DNA of 64,000 bases from Vitreoscilla stercoraria DSM 513 (GTDB taxonomy: Bacteria > Pseudomonadota > Gammaproteobacteria > Burkholderiales > Neisseriaceae): NCBI RefSeq assembly GCF_000382305.1, contig NZ_KB908024.1:100460-164459 (forward strand). Reading direction: 5' to 3'. The position numbers were made by a program, and so were the translations under genes. Shown here one piece after another: positions 45,756 to 53,390 of the stretch; position 1 is the first letter of the stretch, and every line of letters starts with the position of its first letter. The notes below the pieces were generated by a model that was not told the origin of the DNA, ran no database searches, and worked only from the letters and a program-made list of their open reading frames with translations.

Positions 45756-46634
45756 ATGAGCAATCAACGAACCCGTTTTATTTTGGATCAACAGCCTGTA
45801 CGTGGCTTACATGTACAATTAGAGAGTGTTTGGCAGCATATTGTGGGTCAAAAAAACTATCCACAACCGATTGCCAAAGCTTTGGGTGAATTGCTAGCTG
45901 CAGGTTCATTGTTGGCTGCCAACTTGAAATTTGATGGTACGTTTATTTTGCAAGTGCAAGGTACGGGTGCGTTGAAATTATTGGTGGTGGAGGCGACCAG
46001 TGATAAAACTTGTCGTGGTACGGCGCGTTGGGATGAAAATCAAGAAATTGCAGAAGACGCGAGTTTGACTGATTTATTGGGTGAACAAGGTCAGTTTGTA
46101 TTGACCTTACAACCACGTCAAGGTGAAATGTGGCAAGGCATTGTGGGCTTGCAAGGCGATAGCATTGCAGCAATGTTGGGCAATTATTTGGCTCAATCTG
46201 AGCAGCTAGATAGCCAATTGATTTTGGCAGCCGATGGCAATCGTGCTGTTGGTTTGATGGTACAACGCTTACCAGGTGAAGAGTTAGAGCGTGAAGATTG
46301 GAAATACATCGAATCTTTATTGCATACGGTTGGGAATGAAGAATTGCTCACTACCGATGCGCATACTTTGTTATATCGCTTGTTCCATGAACAAGAAGTG
46401 CGTGTGTTTGAAGCCGATGAAGTGGAATTTGCTTGCACTTGTTCACATGAAAAAGTTGGTAATATGTTGTTGCTGTTAGGTGGTCAGGAAATTGGTCAAG
46501 TGTTGCTAGAGCAAGGTAGCGTGGAAATTGCATGTGATTTTTGTCAGCAAAAATATGTGTTTGATGAAGAAGATGTGACGGATTTGTTTGGGGTGAATGT
46601 AGTGGAAGCAGTACGTCATGAGCCAAAGCAATAA
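45756..46634 (+). CDS. hslO: Redox-regulated chaperone Hsp33
   Basis: A 292-residue chaperone that becomes active when its zinc centre is oxidised. The zinc-binding cysteines are Cys227-Thr-Cys229 and Cys260-Asp-Phe-Cys263, the CxC and CxxC of the family. The N-terminal domain (RFILDQQPVRGLHVQLESVWQHI, LLAANLKFDGTFILQVQGTG) is typical. GAGGAAG precedes the start. A terminator follows directly. Confidence 0.95.
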   Translation: MSNQRTRFILDQQPVRGLHVQLESVWQHIVGQKNYPQPIAKALGELLAAGSLLAANLKFDGTFILQVQGTGALKLLVVEATSDKTCRGTARWDENQEIAEDASLTDLLGEQGQFVLTLQPRQGEMWQGIVGLQGDSIAAMLGNYLAQSEQLDSQLILAADGNRAVGLMVQRLPGEELEREDWKYIESLLHTVGNEELLTTDAHTLLYRLFHEQEVRVFEADEVEFACTCSHEKVGNMLLLLGGQEIGQVLLEQGSVEIACDFCQQKYVFDEEDVTDLFGVNVVEAVRHEPKQ

Positions 46635-46649
46635 GCAATGATATTCATA

Positions 46650-46679
46650 CGTCTGCCATATGTGGCAGACGTTTTTTTT
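46650..46679 (+). terminator. Intrinsic terminator after hslO, abutting the galE ribosome site
   Basis: An 8-bp stem CGTCTGCC/GGCAGACG (46650-46657, 46664-46671) with eight T residues at 46672-46679. The SD of galE starts at the next base. Confidence 0.9.
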
Positions 46680-46692
46680 GAGAGGGCAAATT

Positions 46693-47709
46693 TTGAAAAT
46701 ATTGACGACAGGCGGTATGGGCTATATTGGCTCACACACAGTGATTGCTTTGTTGGAATCTGGTCATGAAGTGGTTATTCTAGACAATTTAAGCAATGCC
46801 AATATTGAAGTGTTGGCTCGTTTGAAAAAAATTACAGGCCGCGATGTCCCTTTTATTGAAGGCGATGTACGCAACCGTGAATTGTTGGCACAGACTTTGG
46901 CACGTTATGGCTTTGATGCGGTCATTCACTTTGCAGGCTTAAAAGCTGTTGGTGAGAGCGTGGCTGAGCCGATGAAGTATTATGATAACAATGTCAATGG
47001 CTCATTGATTTTGATGCAAGAAATGGCCAAAGCGGGCGTATTCCAACTGGTTTTCAGTTCATCGGCAACGGTGTATGGTGACTCTAAAGTCGTGCCTTTG
47101 ACCGAAAGCGCGGAAGCTGGAAAAACCACCAATCCATATGGCGCGAGTAAGTATATGGTTGAATGTATGATGCGTGACATTGCTCAAGCAGATGAGCGTT
47201 GGAGTATGGTGGTTTTACGCTATTTCAATCCTGTGGGTGCACATGAAAGCGGTTTGATTGGTGAAGCACCCAATGGCACTCCAAACAATTTATTGCCATA
47301 TATTTGCCAAGTAGCGGTCGGTAAGCGTGAGTTTTTATCCGTGTTTGGTGGCGATTATCCTACACCAGATGGTACGGGTGTGCGAGATTATATCCATGTG
47401 ACCGATTTGGCAGATGGTCATGTGAAAGCGGTACAAACCCATCAACATGGTGGTGGTTTCCATATATATAACTTGGGTACCGGTATTGGTTATTCGGTAT
47501 TGGAAATGGTCAAAGCTTTAGAACAGGCGGCACAAGTGAAAGTAGGATACCAAATTGTGCCTAGACGACCGGGTGATATTGCGGTGTGTTATGCTGATGC
47601 AACTTTGGCCAAACAAATTTTAGGCTGGCAAGCGCAGTGTGGTTTGGAAAAAATGATGCAAGATTCTTGGCGTTGGCAAAGCCAAAATCCCAATGGTTAT
47701 GATGTGTAA
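46693..47709 (+). CDS. galE: UDP-glucose 4-epimerase
   Basis: I choose the TTG at 46693: it gives MKILTTGGMGYIGSHTV, 338 residues as in E. coli GalE, and AGAGGG lies 7 bases upstream. An ATG at 46660 would begin inside the hslO terminator hairpin. Catalytic Tyr149 and Lys153 in PYGASK fall at the E. coli positions. It interconverts UDP-Glc and UDP-Gal, feeding surface glycans. Both the TTG start and the terminator right before it suggest low or conditional expression. Confidence 0.93.
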   Translation: MKILTTGGMGYIGSHTVIALLESGHEVVILDNLSNANIEVLARLKKITGRDVPFIEGDVRNRELLAQTLARYGFDAVIHFAGLKAVGESVAEPMKYYDNNVNGSLILMQEMAKAGVFQLVFSSSATVYGDSKVVPLTESAEAGKTTNPYGASKYMVECMMRDIAQADERWSMVVLRYFNPVGAHESGLIGEAPNGTPNNLLPYICQVAVGKREFLSVFGGDYPTPDGTGVRDYIHVTDLADGHVKAVQTHQHGGGFHIYNLGTGIGYSVLEMVKALEQAAQVKVGYQIVPRRPGDIAVCYADATLAKQILGWQAQCGLEKMMQDSWRWQSQNPNGYDV

Positions 47710-47725
47710 TGTGATATCCATATTT

Positions 47726-47752
47726 AAAAAGCCACTTGATGAGTGGCTTTTT
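47726..47752. terminator. Bidirectional terminator between galE and creC
   Basis: A perfect 11-bp stem AAAAAGCCACT/AGTGGCTTTTT with a 5-base loop serves both convergent genes. Confidence 0.9.
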
Positions 47753-47754
47753 AT

Positions 47755-49182
47755 TTAAGCTGCCGCTTTGTAAAAACGCAGCGTCACGCACACACCGTCC
47801 TGTAAATTGAATAATTTGGCTTCACCTTGGTGGCGTTGCATCACTTCTTGTACCAAGGTCAAGCCGATGCCTGTACCACGATTGCCACTGCTGCGTGCCA
47901 ACGAAAAATAGCGGTCAAATACTTTTTCCAAGGCAAATTCATCTACTTGAGGGCCTTGGTTGCTGATGTGCAATAACCAATCCTTGCCCACATTTTCGCC
48001 CCAGATTTTCACCACGCCTTCGGTGTGTGAAAAGTCCAAAGCATTGTCCAAAACATTGCCTATGGCTTGCTCTAGCCAAAAGACATCACCTTGTAGTTTG
48101 GGTGTTAAAACGCCCTCTATTTGCAAAACAATGTTTTTGCTTTGTGCCATATTTTGGCGCTGTTGTATGACGCTGTGTAAGAGTTGCGGCATATCTATGG
48201 TTTCTTGCTTGGTCAGCAATTGGCTTTTTTCCAAACGCATCAACAACAGCATCCGTTCAATCAATAAATGCAATTTGTCTGCTTGAGCGACTAAGTTGCC
48301 TGCGAAATATTGTTGGTCTTCCAAAGGCAACGGGTCTTGTAAAATTTCGGCACCTGCACGAATGCCAGCCAAAGGGCTTTTAAGCTCATGGGTCAAGGTA
48401 CTGACATAATGTTCGACATAAGCTTGATCTTCCAATTGCGTGCGCATATTGGCAATGGCTTCTGTTAAATCGGTCAATTCTTTGGACAGATAAAATTTTG
48501 GTCTTTGACTGGTTGGCGCCAATGCCAAGGCAAAGCGTCTGACTTGGTTGATATTGTGACTGAGCCACCAAGACAAAAAACCTGCCAAAATCCAACCAAT
48601 GAACAAATACCACATGGCCAATTGCCACATTTCTTGTTCGGCAGTCATTAGAAATGGCTCAATGCTGGTATTGGGTTTGCCCAAGCTGACCACCCCAATC
48701 AATTCACCTTTGTAAATAATAGGTGCCGCGACATACATCACTGACAAACGGCTTTGGTCTTGCGCTGCATCTAGGCTAGAACGTGCACCATAACGACCAC
48801 GCAGCGTTAAATACACATCGTTCCAACGTGAAAAATCTTCACCTTTGAATTTGCCCAATGAATCATATAAAACAATGCCTTTTTCATCGGTAATATACAT
48901 GCGTTGCTGTACGGCAGCTTTGTCTATAGACCAAATTTTGCCGCTGATTTCCCGTTCCATGACGGTTTGCATACGTTCGTCAAAGGCTTTGCTTTTGACA
49001 TGACCGCTGGCGACATCTCGTGCAATCAAGGCTGAAATTACATTGGCATTGTCAGCCAAAATGTCTTCCATGACTTTGCGGGTGTTGGGTTTGATTTGTT
49101 CTTGAAACTGTTGCACCAACAACAAGCCGCCACATACCAATAAAATGGTGAATAGCAGCCAAATGCGTAGAAAAATCGGCAT
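47755..49182 (-). CDS. creC: Sensor histidine kinase CreC
   Basis: Start ATG at 49182 (475 residues, MPIFLRIWLLF) overlaps the creB stop by one base; the longer frame to 49317 lies inside creB. It has two membrane segments around a periplasmic sensor with RWNDVYLTLRGRYGARSSL and SVMYVAAPIIYKGELIGVVSLGKPN, which are diagnostic for CreC. A HAMP-like region, H-box LTHELKSPLAGIRAGAEIL, N-box and GTGIGLTLVQEV follow. It phosphorylates CreB; in enterobacteria the pair responds to carbon metabolism and cell-wall stress. Confidence 0.92.
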   Translation of the reverse strand: MPIFLRIWLLFTILLVCGGLLLVQQFQEQIKPNTRKVMEDILADNANVISALIARDVASGHVKSKAFDERMQTVMEREISGKIWSIDKAAVQQRMYITDEKGIVLYDSLGKFKGEDFSRWNDVYLTLRGRYGARSSLDAAQDQSRLSVMYVAAPIIYKGELIGVVSLGKPNTSIEPFLMTAEQEMWQLAMWYLFIGWILAGFLSWWLSHNINQVRRFALALAPTSQRPKFYLSKELTDLTEAIANMRTQLEDQAYVEHYVSTLTHELKSPLAGIRAGAEILQDPLPLEDQQYFAGNLVAQADKLHLLIERMLLLMRLEKSQLLTKQETIDMPQLLHSVIQQRQNMAQSKNIVLQIEGVLTPKLQGDVFWLEQAIGNVLDNALDFSHTEGVVKIWGENVGKDWLLHISNQGPQVDEFALEKVFDRYFSLARSSGNRGTGIGLTLVQEVMQRHQGEAKLFNLQDGVCVTLRFYKAAA

Positions 49183-49904
49183 CAATGTCTCAATTCGTAA
49201 CCCAAACCACGATGGGTGACAATGGTTTGGTCGGCATCGACAGTTTTGAGTTTTTGACGCAAAGTCTTGATGTGGGTATCGACAGTGCGCAATAAGCTGT
49301 GATCGGGATGAGCCCAAGCGGCCTGCATCAATTGCTCACGACTTAAAACCCAATTGGGACGGCGCAAAAATGCCACTAATAAATTCAATTCATTGCGTGT
49401 TAAAGACAAGGCTTGACCATTGAAGCTCACTTGTTGGCGTGCAGCTTGGTAATGCCAAGGATGCAAAGACACATCATCAGGATGTACGGGTACGGCCAAT
49501 ATTTCGGTATGAACAGAATCAGTGGCATGAGTGGTCGGTGAGGTTTGTGTGCGTCGCAAAATGGCCTTGATGCGTGAAATCAATTCACGCGGGCTGAAAG
49601 GCTTGGCGCAATAATCATCTGCACCAATTTCTAAGCCGATGATGCGCTCGATTTCTTCGGTACGTGCCGTCAAAAACAGTAAGGGCGTATTGTTGGTTTT
49701 GCGTATTTTTCGGCACAGCTCAAAACCATCCATGTCGGGTAAGCCCACATCCAAAATCATGAAATCCACTTGATGTTCCGATAAATATTCCAAAGCCAAA
49801 CCAGCTTTGGCACACCAAATGACTTCCCAATTTTCACGCTTCAAAGCATAGCTCAAAGGTTCGGCGATGGCGGCATCGTCTTCTACCAATAAAATCGCTG
49901 TCAT
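49182..49904 (-). CDS. creB: Response regulator CreB (OmpR family)
   Basis: Start ATG at 49904 gives MTAILLVEDDAAIAEPL, 240 residues. The receiver has the acidic pair in VEDD, phospho-acceptor Asp in MILDVGLPDMDGF and Lys in YCAKPF. The C-terminal winged helix ends with DHSLLRTVDTHIKTLRQKLK and THRGLGYELRH. A linker of about 40 residues between the domains is longer than usual. It is divergent from the GbsR-type regulator; a perfect palindrome lies 40 bases upstream. Confidence 0.92.
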   Translation of the reverse strand: MTAILLVEDDAAIAEPLSYALKRENWEVIWCAKAGLALEYLSEHQVDFMILDVGLPDMDGFELCRKIRKTNNTPLLFLTARTEEIERIIGLEIGADDYCAKPFSPRELISRIKAILRRTQTSPTTHATDSVHTEILAVPVHPDDVSLHPWHYQAARQQVSFNGQALSLTRNELNLLVAFLRRPNWVLSREQLMQAAWAHPDHSLLRTVDTHIKTLRQKLKTVDADQTIVTHRGLGYELRH

Positions 49905-49943
49905 GGTTGCAAACTTCATCCATTTTTGAAAAAAAGTGACTTC

Positions 49944-49985
49944 GCATAGACTTCTCTATGCAATGGATTGCTACTCTAGCATAGA
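49944..49985. promoter_or_regulatory. GCATAGA palindrome and extra half-site upstream of creB
   Basis: GCATAGA-CTTC-TCTATGC (49944-49961) is a perfect palindrome with 7-bp arms. A further GCATAGA occurs at 49979-49985, 35 bases from the first. Placed in the creB/gbsR-type divergent region, it could be a binding site for either regulator; there is no T-run to make it a terminator. Confidence 0.45.
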
Positions 49986-50013
49986 TTTAAATACAGATTC
50001 AAAACTTTGCTTT

Positions 50014-50033
50014 ATTTCTGTATTGACAGAAAT
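50014..50033. promoter_or_regulatory. 20-bp palindromic operator 1 overlapping the regulator promoter
   Basis: Arms ATTTCTGT and ACAGAAAT (8 bp, perfect) around ATTG. It covers the -35 box at 50023-50028. The same site with one arm base changed occurs in front of the SDR gene (50644-50663), which argues that it is the operator of the adjacent GbsR/MarR-type regulator. Confidence 0.7.
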
Positions 50034-50051
50034 TTTGAAAAAAATTATGAT
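50023..50051 (+). promoter_or_regulatory. Sigma-70-type promoter of the GbsR/MarR-family gene
   Basis: -35 TTGACA (50023-50028), 17-base spacer, -10 TATGAT (50046-50051). This is the best sigma-70 match noticed in the window. The start codon is at 50076, leaving a short leader with GGAGAG as ribosome site. Confidence 0.8.
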
Positions 50052-50075
50052 GGCTCAAACGATAGGAGAGATGAC

Positions 50076-50594
50076 ATGGTTTTGACATCGGTGGCTGAGA
50101 GATTTGTGTTGCATTGGGGCGAGATGGGCACCAAGTGGGGGGTAAACCGCACCGTGGCACAAATTCATGCTTTGTTGTTTATTGCAGGCCGCCCAATGGC
50201 TGCAGATGAGATTTGCGAGACTTTGGGTGTTGCTCGTTCTAATGTCAGCAACAGCATCAAAGAATTGCAAGGTTGGCGTTTGGTGACAGTGGTGCATCAA
50301 TTGGGTGACCGTCGTGATCATTTTGAAACCCAAGGTGATGTGTGGGAGTTGTTGCGTATTGTGGCTGCAGAACGGCAACGCCGTGAGATTGAGCCAACCG
50401 AGCGTTTTTTGGCCGAATTGATGGCAACGCCTGAATTTGCCGAACAAGACAAAGCTGTGCAGCAACGCATACACCAAACCCATGATTTGGTGTCTACTTT
50501 GACTGCATGGACGAGCCAAATGTTGAAAGTATCGACGGCTACTTTGGTGAGATTGTTGAAATTGGGTAGCAGCATTCAGAAGTTTTTGAAGTAG
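50076..50594 (+). CDS. GbsR/MarR-family transcriptional regulator
   Basis: ATG 50076 with GGAGAG upstream gives 172 residues; the longer frame to 50007 would include the promoter. The winged-helix core reads GVNRTVAQIHALLFIAGRPMAADEICETLGVARSNVSNSIKELQGWRLVTVVHQLGDRRDHFETQGD (about 22-90), the pattern of the GbsR-like group. The C-terminal half is helical and should dimerise. The gene is probably autoregulated through operator 1 and controls the SDR-DoxX-DUF2269 operon through operator 2. The inducer is unknown. Confidence 0.87.
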   Translation: MVLTSVAERFVLHWGEMGTKWGVNRTVAQIHALLFIAGRPMAADEICETLGVARSNVSNSIKELQGWRLVTVVHQLGDRRDHFETQGDVWELLRIVAAERQRREIEPTERFLAELMATPEFAEQDKAVQQRIHQTHDLVSTLTAWTSQMLKVSTATLVRLLKLGSSIQKFLK

Positions 50595-50603
50595 GTTTGA
50601 TTG

Positions 50604-50632
50604 AGGCTGTGTCGTGTAGATGCAGCCTTTTA
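50604..50632 (+). terminator. Weak terminator after the GbsR-type gene
   Basis: GGCTG and CAGCC arms with a loop of about 13 bases, followed by TTTTAT. The stem is only 5 bp, so leaky termination into the SDR operon is possible. Confidence 0.45.
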
Positions 50633-50643
50633 TGGGGTGATTT

Positions 50644-50663
50644 ATTTCTCTTAAAACAGAAAT
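50644..50663. promoter_or_regulatory. Operator 2 in front of the SDR-DoxX-DUF2269 operon
   Basis: ATTTCTCT-TAAA-ACAGAAAT: the same 20-bp architecture as operator 1, with an identical right arm and one base changed in the left arm. It ends 4 bases before the AGGA ribosome site of the SDR gene at 50679. A repressor bound here would block transcription or early elongation. Confidence 0.68.
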
Positions 50664-50678
50664 AACAGGAATTTATAA

Positions 50679-51527
50679 ATGAATATTTTGATTTTAGGTG
50701 CTCATGGCTTATTGGGAAAGGCTTTTGTAGATTGCCAAACATTCAATGTTAATTGCTTGTCACCATCATCCTCACAATTGAATCTCTTGCGTCCTGAAAC
50801 GTGGCGACCATGGTTGTGTCAAGCCGATGTCATTGTCAATGCGGTTGGCTTGATGGCGCCAGATGCAGGGCAAATGTGGGCGTTGCAATACCATGCGTTG
50901 AAAGCATTTTTGGAACAAGCATGGATTTATGGTCGATTGCGTTATGTTTTGAATGTATCGGCTTGGGGCGCGGATGTGGCATCTGAAACGGCTTTTTTGC
51001 GCAGCAAAGGCTTTTGGGATGCTTATTTATTGCAGCAAAACCAAGCGGTAGGCATTGTGCGACCTTCGTTGGTGTTTGCCCAAAAAGGTGTGAGCAGCCG
51101 CGGTTTACTGACATTGGCCAAGCAGCGTTGGCGCGTGTTGCCGCAAGTGGCGTGGCGTCCTGTATTGCAACCTGTGGCTTTGCGCGATGTGGTACAAGCG
51201 ATGCAAACCATGTTGCAACAACATTACCAAGGCTGCGTGAATGCGGTGGGCGGGCAAGTATTGAGTTTGGTCGATTATTTAGCGTATATGCGTTTGTATT
51301 ATTGGCAGCGTCCTGAAGGGCGCAATTGGGCTGTGGTAGATGCGAGGATGATGAAAATATTGCAAGCAGGGCGGTATTTGCGGCTGCCGAATTTTTTGCA
51401 AGCAGATGCGATACGCATGTTGCAAGAAACCCATGTTGCTGAGGGTGAGGCATTTGCACAATTGCTGTTGCGCACGCCTCAATGTCCACAACAATTTTTA
51501 CAGGACGCTTTACATGAACGGTTTTAA
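50679..51527 (+). CDS. Atypical NAD(P)-binding SDR-family protein
   Basis: 282 residues with an N-terminal dinucleotide loop GAHGLLG (7-13) and an extended-SDR-like middle (VIVNAVGLMAPDAG, YVLNVSAWGADVAS, FLRSKGFWDAYLLQQNQAVGIVRPSLVF). At the active-site position the usual Tyr-x-x-x-Lys is Phe-x-x-x-Lys, as in atypical SDRs related to the NDUFA9 group, so dehydrogenase activity is doubtful. It may be a structural or redox-sensing partner of the two membrane proteins encoded next. It overlaps the DoxX-like gene by 14 bases and carries an exact DUS copy near its end. Confidence 0.8.
   Translation: MNILILGAHGLLGKAFVDCQTFNVNCLSPSSSQLNLLRPETWRPWLCQADVIVNAVGLMAPDAGQMWALQYHALKAFLEQAWIYGRLRYVLNVSAWGADVASETAFLRSKGFWDAYLLQQNQAVGIVRPSLVFAQKGVSSRGLLTLAKQRWRVLPQVAWRPVLQPVALRDVVQAMQTMLQQHYQGCVNAVGGQVLSLVDYLAYMRLYYWQRPEGRNWAVVDARMMKILQAGRYLRLPNFLQADAIRMLQETHVAEGEAFAQLLLRTPQCPQQFLQDALHERF
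51498..51508 (-). repeat. DUS-like repeat at the SDR/DoxX-like gene junction, exact
   Basis: TTACAGGACGC on the plus strand, near the 3' end of the SDR gene and just before the ATG of the DoxX-like gene. Confidence 0.75.
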
Positions 51528-51879
51528 AGCGATGGCTTGGTCGTTGGTGGTGTTGTGGTGGTGCAGTGGTTTGTTGCCGTTGATGTTCGCTCGAGCGGAA
51601 TCTTTGCAATTATTGGCCGATGTGGGTATTGCACTGGCATGGCAGTGGCCGTTGTTGGTGGCCGCTGCGGTGGTGGATGTGGTTTTAGGAGTCTGGATAG
51701 TATGGCGGCCCAGCCGTTTGATGTGGTTGTTGCAAGCGGTGTTGGTAGCATTTTACAGCGTGGTCATTGCCCTGTATTTGCCACAACAATGGTTGCATCC
51801 GTTTGGGCCATTGGTCAAAAACTTGCCCATTATGGCGATGTTATGGTGTTTGTGGCAGCATGAAACAAGGATGGTGTGA
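51514..51879 (+). CDS. DoxX-like small membrane protein
   Basis: ATG 51514 gives 121 residues with four predicted transmembrane helices (SLVVLWWCSGLLPLMFA, LALAWQWPLLVAAAVVDVVLGVW, LMWLLQAVLVAFYSVVIALYL, NLPIMAMLWCLW). The WWCSGLLPLMFARAESLQLLADVG segment resembles the DoxX-like family that often accompanies an SDR and a DUF2269 protein. No cofactor motif is visible. The SDR stop lies 14 bases into this gene and the next start follows at once, implying fixed stoichiometry. Confidence 0.75.
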   Translation: MNGFKAMAWSLVVLWWCSGLLPLMFARAESLQLLADVGIALAWQWPLLVAAAVVDVVLGVWIVWRPSRLMWLLQAVLVAFYSVVIALYLPQQWLHPFGPLVKNLPIMAMLWCLWQHETRMV

Positions 51880-51880
51880 C

Positions 51881-52354
51881 ATGGGTGAATATTATTTGTG
51901 GGTGAAGGCTTTGCACATTTTGTCATCGGTGGTGATGGTGGGAACGGGTTTTGGTACGGCATTTTATCTGTTTTGGATCAATCGCAGCGACTCGATTGCC
52001 GCGCAAGCTGTGGTCAGCCATTGGGTTGCCAAAGCCGATTGGTGGCTGACCATGCCTGCGGTGATTTTTCAGCCTTTGTCAGGCTTATGGCTGATGCAGG
52101 CAGCGGGTTGGGCTTATGATGCTAAATGGTTGTTGTGGACGTTTGGCTTGTATGTTTTGGCGGGTTTGTGTTGGTTGCCTGTGGTGTGGCTGCAATTGCA
52201 AATGCGCGATATGGCCAAGCAAGCTTATGCTCAAAAGCAAGACCATTTGCCGCCACGCTATTGGCGTTATGCGCGTTATTGGGAATGGTTGGGTTATCCT
52301 GCGTTTACGGCAATGATGGCAGTGTATTTTTTGATGGTATTGAAACCGATGTAA
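51881..52354 (+). CDS. DUF2269-family integral membrane protein
   Basis: ATG 51881 gives 157 residues, four predicted transmembrane helices and conserved His/Trp positions in KALHILSSVVMVGTGFGTAFYLFW and HWVAKADWWLTMPAVIFQPLSGLWLM. The His residues within helices suggest haem or metal binding, as in small cytochrome-like proteins, but this is inference. It is the last gene of the operon, one base after the DoxX-like gene, and is followed by a DUS hairpin. Confidence 0.78.
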   Translation: MGEYYLWVKALHILSSVVMVGTGFGTAFYLFWINRSDSIAAQAVVSHWVAKADWWLTMPAVIFQPLSGLWLMQAAGWAYDAKWLLWTFGLYVLAGLCWLPVVWLQLQMRDMAKQAYAQKQDHLPPRYWRYARYWEWLGYPAFTAMMAVYFLMVLKPM

Positions 52355-52365
52355 TCAACAAGTAT

Positions 52366-52397
52366 GAAGCGTCCTGTAAAAGTTTACAGGACGCTTC
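52366..52397. repeat. Inverted pair of DUS-like repeats
   Basis: Exact copies at 52369-52379 and 52384-52394 (inverted) between two convergent genes, with no T-run on either side. Confidence 0.85.
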
Positions 52398-52417
52398 ATA
52401 TCGTTACAGAGAAATGT

Positions 52418-53041
52418 TCAACACAAGCCGAAACGGTCGATGAGTTTGCCCAATTCAATCAAACGTCCGTGGAAAAAATGACCTGCTTGTGGCATGACGA
52501 TTGTGCTGATGCCTTGCGCTTGTCCCCAAACAAAAGAGTCTTCCAACGCCACCACATCGTCGGCATTGCCATGAATGATGATGGTGCGCTCAGGATGTGG
52601 CACAGGCGCGGCATGATTTGCATATTTCATCACCGCAGGCGCAAGCAAAATCAAATGGTCGATGTTCAAATGTTGTGCGCTATTGGCGGACACAAAGCCA
52701 CCGAACGAAAAACCTGCGACGGTCAATTTGGGACAATCAGTGTGTTGCGCTTGGGCAAAATGCGCCACCGCCACCACATCCATGATTTCGCCCACACCAA
52801 AGTCATGCACACCTTCGCTATTGCCCACGCCACGCAAATTGGGCAAATAACAATGCCAGCCTTGGCGACTCAAAGATTTGGCAACGGTTTGAATCACTTT
52901 GTTGGTATGGGTGCCGCCTTGGGTTGGGTTGGGGTGGTTGATGACAGCCACGCCGACAGCTTGACCTTGAGCAGGCATGTAAATGGTTTCTAAGCGGCCT
53001 GTAGGGCCATTGATCCAAACAATTTCAGGAAGTTTTAACAT
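52418..53041 (-). CDS. Alpha/beta-hydrolase
   Basis: 207 residues. HPNPTQGGTHTNKVI and LPNLRGVGNSEG precede the nucleophile elbow GFSFGG with Ser112. The acid is Asp161 or Asp162 in HGNADDVV and His188 lies in QAGHFFHG, so a full catalytic triad is visible. This subgroup of small serine hydrolases (YfhR/DLH-like) has no agreed substrate. It precedes a 2Fe-2S protein gene in reverse order (4 bases apart), suggesting one transcript. Confidence 0.82.
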   Translation of the reverse strand: MLKLPEIVWINGPTGRLETIYMPAQGQAVGVAVINHPNPTQGGTHTNKVIQTVAKSLSRQGWHCYLPNLRGVGNSEGVHDFGVGEIMDVVAVAHFAQAQHTDCPKLTVAGFSFGGFVSANSAQHLNIDHLILLAPAVMKYANHAAPVPHPERTIIIHGNADDVVALEDSFVWGQAQGISTIVMPQAGHFFHGRLIELGKLIDRFGLC

Positions 53042-53045
53042 GGTT

Positions 53046-53363
53046 TTATTTCAATAATAAACGGGTCACAGCTTGTTGGTTTTGTAAATCAGATTCGACA
53101 ATTTCTTTCAAATCGTCTTCGTTGTGATAAGCATACCAACGCGCTTCAGGGTAAATCACCAGCAACGGACCTTCTTCACAGCGACCCAAGCAACTGCTTT
53201 GGGTCACGCGCACTTTGCCGATGCCGTGAATTTGCGCTTTCATGCATGCGTTTTTAATGACTCCTGCGGCTTGTTTGCCGACATTGTTGTCACCACAAGA
53301 CTTGCGGCAAGCATCGTTACGGCTATTGGTGCACACAAAAACGTGGCGTTCAAAATAAGACAT
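53046..53363 (-). CDS. Thioredoxin-fold [2Fe-2S] ferredoxin-like protein
   Basis: A 105-residue protein. Cys11, Cys23, Cys58 and Cys62 follow the spacing C-x11-C-x34-C-x3-C of the NuoE-like/Shethna-type thioredoxin-fold ferredoxins (VFVCTNSR, SCLGRCEEGPLLVIYPEARWY). It should carry one 2Fe-2S cluster for electron transfer; the partner is unknown. It lies directly upstream of the hydrolase gene. Confidence 0.87.
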   Translation of the reverse strand: MSYFERHVFVCTNSRNDACRKSCGDNNVGKQAAGVIKNACMKAQIHGIGKVRVTQSSCLGRCEEGPLLVIYPEARWYAYHNEDDLKEIVESDLQNQQAVTRLLLK

Positions 53364-53390
53364 CTTCCATCCTTTTACAGGACACTTGCT

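Noticed and set aside
48386..48628. Small minus-strand ORF within creC
   Set aside because: Out-of-frame shadow of the creC sensor region.
50836..51609. 257-residue minus-strand ORF opposite the SDR gene
   Set aside because: Low-complexity His/Pro/Ala/Thr composition typical of an antisense shadow; the plus-strand SDR gene has family motifs, a ribosome site and operon context.
52364..52993. 209-residue plus-strand ORF opposite the hydrolase gene
   Set aside because: It starts inside the DUS hairpin and has no motif; the minus-strand frame has a full serine-hydrolase triad.
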